This document shows positions 6,354 to 9,927 of a stretch of 9,927 bases of DNA, piece after piece; the stretch's first letter is position 1; each line of letters begins with the position of its first letter. Under the pieces are notes generated by a model. That model had not been told where the DNA came from. It saw only the letters and a program-made list of their open reading frames with translations, and did no database searches. Made by a program: the position numbers and the translations under genes. Source of the stretch: an uncultured Bacilli bacterium (lineage in GTDB: Bacteria; Bacillota_I; Bacilli_A; RF39; UBA660); NCBI GenBank assembly GCA_934162555.1, contig CAKPJE010000033.1, positions 1 to 9,927 on the forward strand. The letters are read 5' to 3'.

Positions 6354-7210
6354 ATATTATTCTTCCTTTCTTTGGGGTAAATGTATTTTTTATAGTCGAT
6401 TTTCTTTTCGACTGGTTTGATTAAAATTATTAGTAATAGACTAAATATTATTGGGAGTGCGACTATTGGTGTTACTACTAATGTGCTTATTTTAAATCCT
6501 TCGGTTGTTATAAATATTTTTTTGTTTTCAATGTTTTCTATTCTTTTACCTCGTACTAATAATCTATGTGTATTTATTCCGTATGGTGTACAGGTTAAGA
6601 GTGTTACATAATCGCTATCTTTATCTATTTTTAAATCATTTATTTGATTTGGTTTTACAATTGTTATTTTATCTATTTGATAGGTCATTGTTCTATCTAA
6701 TATTTGAATTACAAATGTATCACCTAGTTCTAATTTATCTAAATCAGTAAATAGTCTAAATGATGGTAAACCTCTATGTGCTGATAAAACACTATGTGTT
6801 CCTGTTCCTCCTACTGGTAAACTTGTTCCTTCTAAATGCCCTACTGCTTTACTTAGTACTTCAGCACTTGTTCCATGATATATTGGTAATTCAACTTTTA
6901 TTTTATCTATTGTTAAATATCCCATCATTCCATGACCATTTAGATTTAAAATTTCATTGTAGTTTGTAATTGTTTTATATGTTAATAGTGGTCTTTTCAT
7001 AGATAGTAGTTTTTTATTATATTCATCTGCTTTTTTAAAGTACTCAGTATAATCTTCTTTTTTGATATTTTTTAGTATTGATTCATAATCGACTATTGCT
7101 TTTGATTGTACTTTTTGATTGTAGTAATTACTTATTGATGGATATAATAGTACTGCTAGGCCTATGAAGAAAAATAATACCATAATAAGTGTAGTTTTAT
7201 TCTTTTTCAT
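6350..7210 (-). CDS. Class C sortase (pilin polymerase)
   Basis: This membrane transpeptidase of 286 residues should cleave the major pilin's LPSTG motif and join it to a lysine of the next subunit. It has the class C layout: N-terminal helix (about 7-25), catalytic core and a second, C-terminal membrane helix (about 243-265) with a basic tail. Motifs are near-canonical: L-P-I-Y-H-G-T (108-114), S-L-P-V-G-G-x-G-T-H (130-139), His145 in L-S-A-H-R-G-L-P, Cys207 in T-L-L-T-C-T-P-Y-G and Arg216 in N-T-H-R-L-L-V-R-G. The lid region that normally carries D-P-[FW] reads K-R-P-L-L-T (72-77), so the usual inhibitory motif is not seen. It follows the major pilin after a 109-base gap holding a strong hairpin, and its RBS is AAAGGAAGTG. 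Its stop overlaps the minor pilin start. Confidence 0.94.
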   Translation of the reverse strand: MKKNKTTLIMVLFFFIGLAVLLYPSISNYYNQKVQSKAIVDYESILKNIKKEDYTEYFKKADEYNKKLLSMKRPLLTYKTITNYNEILNLNGHGMMGYLTIDKIKVELPIYHGTSAEVLSKAVGHLEGTSLPVGGTGTHSVLSAHRGLPSFRLFTDLDKLELGDTFVIQILDRTMTYQIDKITIVKPNQINDLKIDKDSDYVTLLTCTPYGINTHRLLVRGKRIENIENKKIFITTEGFKISTLVVTPIVALPIIFSLLLIILIKPVEKKIDYKKYIYPKERKNNI

Positions 7211-7240
7211 AAGTCTTTTTCACTTCCTTTTTATAATATA

Positions 7241-7276
7241 CATATGAGGGAAAGGCTTGAAGCCTAACCCTATATG
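7241..7276 (-). promoter_or_regulatory. Strong intergenic hairpin between major pilin and class C sortase
   Basis: An imperfect palindrome can fold into about 14 pairs: CATAT/ATATG, AGGG/CCCT after one bulged G (7246), an AA/AA internal loop, then AGGCT/AGCCT with a 3-base loop (7258-7260). On the - strand it is followed by TATATTATAAAAAGG, not a U-tract, so it is not a standard terminator. It lies just upstream of the srtC RBS. It could act as a partial terminator, RNA-processing site or 3'-end stabiliser that sets pilin-to-sortase ratio. That role is inference; the structure is seen. Confidence 0.6.
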
Positions 7277-7286
7277 TTATTTATAA

Positions 7287-7321
7287 TTTTTTAAATTTTT
7301 TAAATTTTTTTAATTTTTTTT
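7287..7321. repeat. Phased T/A tracts after the major pilin stop
   Basis: Four T-runs (T6, T6, T7, T8 on the + strand) start at 7287, 7296, 7305 and 7314, exactly nine bases apart, separated by AAA or AA. The last runs into the pilin stop codon. They are A-runs in the pilin mRNA, directly before the hairpin at 7241-7276. Homopolymers of this kind are prone to slippage and intrinsic bending. Confidence 0.6.
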
Positions 7322-8768
7322 AAGCTGATATTTTTGACATTCTTAATTTAGCAGTTAGTAAGATACCACATGCTAGAACTGTTAATGTTCCCATAAGAAT
7401 GAACATGAATGTTCCGAATCCACCTGTTGAAGGTAATTCAGCACCAGTAGTGTTTACTACTTGGATACCACCATTTTCATAAGTTATAGTGATAGTTGTT
7501 ACACCTTCTTTTATCACTTCTTCTGATTTAGTAGTAGCTGGATTATTATTTGCTGTCATTATAACTTTAACATCATCAGCAAGTTTATTATAACCATCTG
7601 GTTGTTTAACTTCTTTTAAATAGTAAGTATCAACATCTAATCCTTCGATTGTTACATGACCAGCAACAATATTAACTCCTGTTTCTCCTTCTAAAGCAAC
7701 GCGATATGTGTTATCTTTACCTGCTACTTTTACAACCGGAATTTGTTTTTTATCTTTATCAAGTAAGATGAATTCAGCACCTTCAAGTTGAATTTTATTA
7801 CTATCAGTTTTAACTAAATCAAAACTAAATGTATATGTTCTAGTTTCATCATATTCAGTTTCATGATTGTCACCATACTTTAGAACAGTTTGGTTATCAT
7901 TACCTTTTCCATATTCTCCTTCAACATTACCTACTACTGCTTTATCATTTAATGTTGCTTTATATGTAACAACAATTGTAGTATCTTCTGTAATTTTATC
8001 AAGATAAGATTTTGTAAATGTAATAGTAAATCCATTTGGTGAAGTTTTTAAGTTATAATCTTCTCCTACAGTAAGTGCAGTATCACCAACTGTTACAACA
8101 ATTGATGTAGGATCAAGTGTTAAACCAGCTGTCATATCATCGATTAATCTGTAGTTTTCTGCACCTTTTTTAGCATATATTGTTGTTTTGAAATCGATAA
8201 CATCACCAACTTGTGCGGTATTTTCTTTACCATAATGGTTGTTTGAATCTTCTTTAACTTCCTTCTTAATTGTTGGAGGAGTATTTTTTTCGTTTATAGT
8301 TGCATTTGGGTTAGTTGTTGTTAAACCACATAAAGCACCCATTGTTGAATCAACTAGATAATAACCTAATTTTAAGTTTTCAAACACTAATGCACCATCA
8401 GCAGTTGCAGTTTGGCTTGCATCTGCTGTAATTGTATCAGCATTAGCTTTCGCATAATTGATTGCATCTACTGCAAGTTCTTTTTCTTTAGCATCTTTTA
8501 CCCAAGTAACATAACCTTGAGCATCTGTTACAAAGTATTTTTGACCAGTTGTGCTTTTAACAAACTCTTTCCAAGCATCTGTTGCTTTATAAGCATAAGC
8601 ACCTTTTTCTGTATTATAAGATTCTAGATATAATATTTCATAAATCTTATATGTTTTACCATTTTTTGCATTTGTAATAGTTATTTTACCATTTCCAGCA
8701 GCAAAAACTGGTACAATTCCTACTAGTAGTAGCGCTACTACTAATACTAAATTTAATAGTTTTTTCAT
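7320..8768 (-). CDS. Major (backbone) pilin, SpaA-type, LPSTG-anchored
   Basis: This secreted shaft subunit (482 residues) is polymerised by the adjacent class C sortase. It has a signal peptide (1-23, V-F-A-A) and an N-terminal domain ending with G-Y-Y-L-V-D (135-140). A second domain follows (about 164-300, T-P-P-T-I-K-K-E-V ... A-Q-V-G-D ... D-F), of the kind that forms a Lys-Asn/Asp isopeptide bond. The C-terminal CnaB domain (about 312-440) has Lys320 in D-L-V-K-T, the E-box Y-Y-L-K-E-V-K-Q-P-D-G-Y with Glu386 and Asn439 in V-V-N-T. The end is L-P-S-T-G-G (445-450), a hydrophobic helix (about 452-472) and a basic tail. The usual Y-P-K pilin motif is missing; Lys161 in N-E-K-N, placed just before T-P-P-T-I-K, is the best candidate acceptor. 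RBS AGGAAAGGA lies upstream. Length and domain order fit backbone pilins well. Confidence 0.92.
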   Translation of the reverse strand: MKKLLNLVLVVALLLVGIVPVFAAGNGKITITNAKNGKTYKIYEILYLESYNTEKGAYAYKATDAWKEFVKSTTGQKYFVTDAQGYVTWVKDAKEKELAVDAINYAKANADTITADASQTATADGALVFENLKLGYYLVDSTMGALCGLTTTNPNATINEKNTPPTIKKEVKEDSNNHYGKENTAQVGDVIDFKTTIYAKKGAENYRLIDDMTAGLTLDPTSIVVTVGDTALTVGEDYNLKTSPNGFTITFTKSYLDKITEDTTIVVTYKATLNDKAVVGNVEGEYGKGNDNQTVLKYGDNHETEYDETRTYTFSFDLVKTDSNKIQLEGAEFILLDKDKKQIPVVKVAGKDNTYRVALEGETGVNIVAGHVTIEGLDVDTYYLKEVKQPDGYNKLADDVKVIMTANNNPATTKSEEVIKEGVTTITITYENGGIQVVNTTGAELPSTGGFGTFMFILMGTLTVLACGILLTAKLRMSKISA

Positions 8769-8822
8769 TTTTGTTTTTTCCTTTCCTGTCTATCTTTTTG
8801 TATATGCATTTTATTATAAGAG

Positions 8823-9927
8823 TCAGCTTAATCTCTTTTTCTTAAAGTACATATAACATATATTAATAACTGAACCCCCTGTTAATAGAATTCCAGCTAT
8901 TACCAAAATTAGCATTCCTGAACTTCCAGTTTCAGGCATTATATAACCACCTATATTAATGAATTTAATGTTAGTTGGTTTTTCAGTTGAATCAAGTTTA
9001 CTTTCTAAACTTTTTCCAAATGTAATTTTATTATCATTTAATTTGTAATTTACTTCATAACCTTCTGTTTCTAATTCTTCTATTTTGAAATTAGAATTAA
9101 AAGGTAAATTCTCTATATAAATTGTTTCATTATGTTTTAAATAAATTGTTGTTTTTCCATTACTATCTAAAGTAATATGCCCTGTTTCATTCCCTTTTTT
9201 ATAAGGATATTCACCAACTACAGGTTTTCCATTATATGTAATTACTAAGGTAAATTTAAATGTTCCAGATTTTTCTATATTACCTTGAACCTCTTTAGAA
9301 ATATTTAAATTACTTTTCAAATAATCATTTATTATTTTATTACCTTCAATTTTATGAATTGTTTTATCATAGGCAACTTCTACATCATATTCGGTTTTAT
9401 TTAAGATATGTCCGTTTGGTGCTTTAGTTTCTTTTAAAATATATTTATGTCCTGATGGTATATTTATGAACTTAACTGAGCCATCACTTGTTGATACTGC
9501 TTTATATGTAAGTGTATTATCGGATGGTTTTTTTAGTTCATTGTGACAAGGACAATTTGGTGAATGAACAAGTTCAAATTCGGCATTTTCTAATGTGAAT
9601 TCATCTCCTAAAGCTGATACTTTTTTGAATTCTAATTCACCTAAATAACCAACTATACTTGGTACTTTAAAGTCAATTTCACCATTTGTTGATGTTTTAT
9701 CTGTTTTGATCACATAGTTAAGTGTTGTCTTACCGTTTGTTTCATATATTTTAAAGTTACCAGTATTTTTATCTATTTCTTCAAATGATGATAATTCATT
9801 TTGCAGTCTTATTCTATAATGAAGTTCATAAACGTAATATGTAATATTTCCGTTTTCAATTATTGTTGGGTTTGAGTTTTTTAAATCCCAATTTATTCTA
9901 TCTTTATCATTATAACTTGCTGTATTG
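8823..9927 (-). CDS. C-terminal part of a tip-type pilus adhesin with MPETG sorting signal (partial)
   Basis: The frame is open to the right edge, so 367 C-terminal residues are visible and the start lies outside. The GTG at 9711-9713 is internal, not a start. The first 71 residues (I-N-W-D-L ... L-H-Y-R-I-R-L ... Y-E-T-N-G-K-T-T-L-N-Y) resemble the beta-rich segment next to the von Willebrand A domain in RrgA-like tip proteins. Next is a CnaB domain (about 95-203) with Lys101/102 in E-F-K-K-V, Glu166 in I-L-K-E-T-K-A-P-N-G and Asn200. It carries an unusual C-P-C-H (125-128). A second pilin-like domain (about 207-325) has L-N-I-S-K-E-V and F-K-I-E-E-L, like DUF7601/FctA-type modules. The C-terminus is M-P-E-T-G (330-334), a hydrophobic helix and K-K-K-R. 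It lies 54 bases before the major pilin, in the usual tip position. The tip role is inferred from order and the upstream domain. Confidence 0.85.
   Translation of the reverse strand, partial: NTASYNDKDRINWDLKNSNPTIIENGNITYYVYELHYRIRLQNELSSFEEIDKNTGNFKIYETNGKTTLNYVIKTDKTSTNGEIDFKVPSIVGYLGELEFKKVSALGDEFTLENAEFELVHSPNCPCHNELKKPSDNTLTYKAVSTSDGSVKFINIPSGHKYILKETKAPNGHILNKTEYDVEVAYDKTIHKIEGNKIINDYLKSNLNISKEVQGNIEKSGTFKFTLVITYNGKPVVGEYPYKKGNETGHITLDSNGKTTIYLKHNETIYIENLPFNSNFKIEELETEGYEVNYKLNDNKITFGKSLESKLDSTEKPTNIKFINIGGYIMPETGSSGMLILVIAGILLTGGSVINICYMYFKKKRLS

Noticed and set aside
7241..7300. Terminator for a + strand transcript (hairpin followed by T-runs)
   Set aside because: On the + strand the hairpin followed by T-rich DNA looks terminator-like. 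No + strand gene ends here, however, and the first ten bases after the stem are not a clean T-tract.
1430..8627. Open frames on the + strand opposite the - strand genes
   Set aside because: They are antisense shadows with Leu/Phe/Tyr/Ile/Ser-rich composition and lack credible RBS or domains. The - strand genes cover the same DNA with clear families.
8813..8818. TATAAT on the - strand between tip and major pilin as a promoter
   Set aside because: The -10 is perfect, but the base stretch 17 positions upstream (GAAAAA) is not a -35 box. In DNA this AT-rich, chance matches are common. It remains possible but is not supported enough to list.
9711..9713. GTG as start of the tip adhesin gene
   Set aside because: The frame continues without a stop to the window edge, with 71 further residues of adhesin-like sequence. 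There is no RBS or signal peptide at the GTG.
1..9927. Mycoplasma-type genetic code
   Set aside because: Several intact genes end in TGA, and Trp in conserved motifs such as Q-W-F-E-A is encoded by TGG.

Overview
The window comes from a very AT-rich, low-GC Gram-positive bacterium (Bacillota). It encodes sortases, sortase-anchored pilins, a LysM protein and an L,D-transpeptidase, so the cell has a peptidoglycan wall. TGA is used as a stop (pmm, srtC and tip genes) and TGG encodes Trp, so this is the standard bacterial code and not the Mycoplasma code. An uncultured gut lineage of Bacilli or Clostridia is plausible, but the sequence does not fix the taxon.

Layout. Positions 1-1281 (+ strand) hold a 44-residue membrane peptide with its own terminator, then two tandem paralogous cytosolic proteins of about 162 residues that I do not recognise. 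Each paralog has its own near-identical promoter. Everything from 1282 to the right edge is on the - strand. Read in transcription order (right to left) there are three blocks. (1) A sortase-assembled pilus locus, about 9927 to 4949: tip-type adhesin (N-terminus outside the window), major pilin, class C sortase, minor pilin, second sortase. (2) A stand-alone SH3/YkuD L,D-transpeptidase, 4914 to 3832, with its own promoter and terminator. (3) A LysM protein - phosphomannomutase/phosphoglucomutase - MscL operon, 3795 to 1266, joined by gene overlaps and closed by a terminator that covers the stop codons of both convergent units.

How they work together. The class C sortase should link the LPSTG major pilin into a shaft, with the MPETG tip protein at its end. 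The minor LVDTG pilin and the second sortase, whose genes overlap, look like the basal or anchoring module. The L,D-transpeptidase and LysM protein act on or bind the peptidoglycan that receives the pilus. The hexose mutase supplies sugar phosphates for envelope polymers, and MscL is the osmotic safety valve. The window therefore reads as a cell-surface neighbourhood.

Points of interest: three pilins with three different sorting motifs, a class C sortase without the usual DP[FW] lid motif, a major pilin without the usual YPK motif, a strong hairpin without a U-tract between major pilin and sortase, and the unrecognised paralog pair. No CRISPR array, tRNA, rRNA or insertion sequence was seen. 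No stretch over 300 bases lacks a gene.
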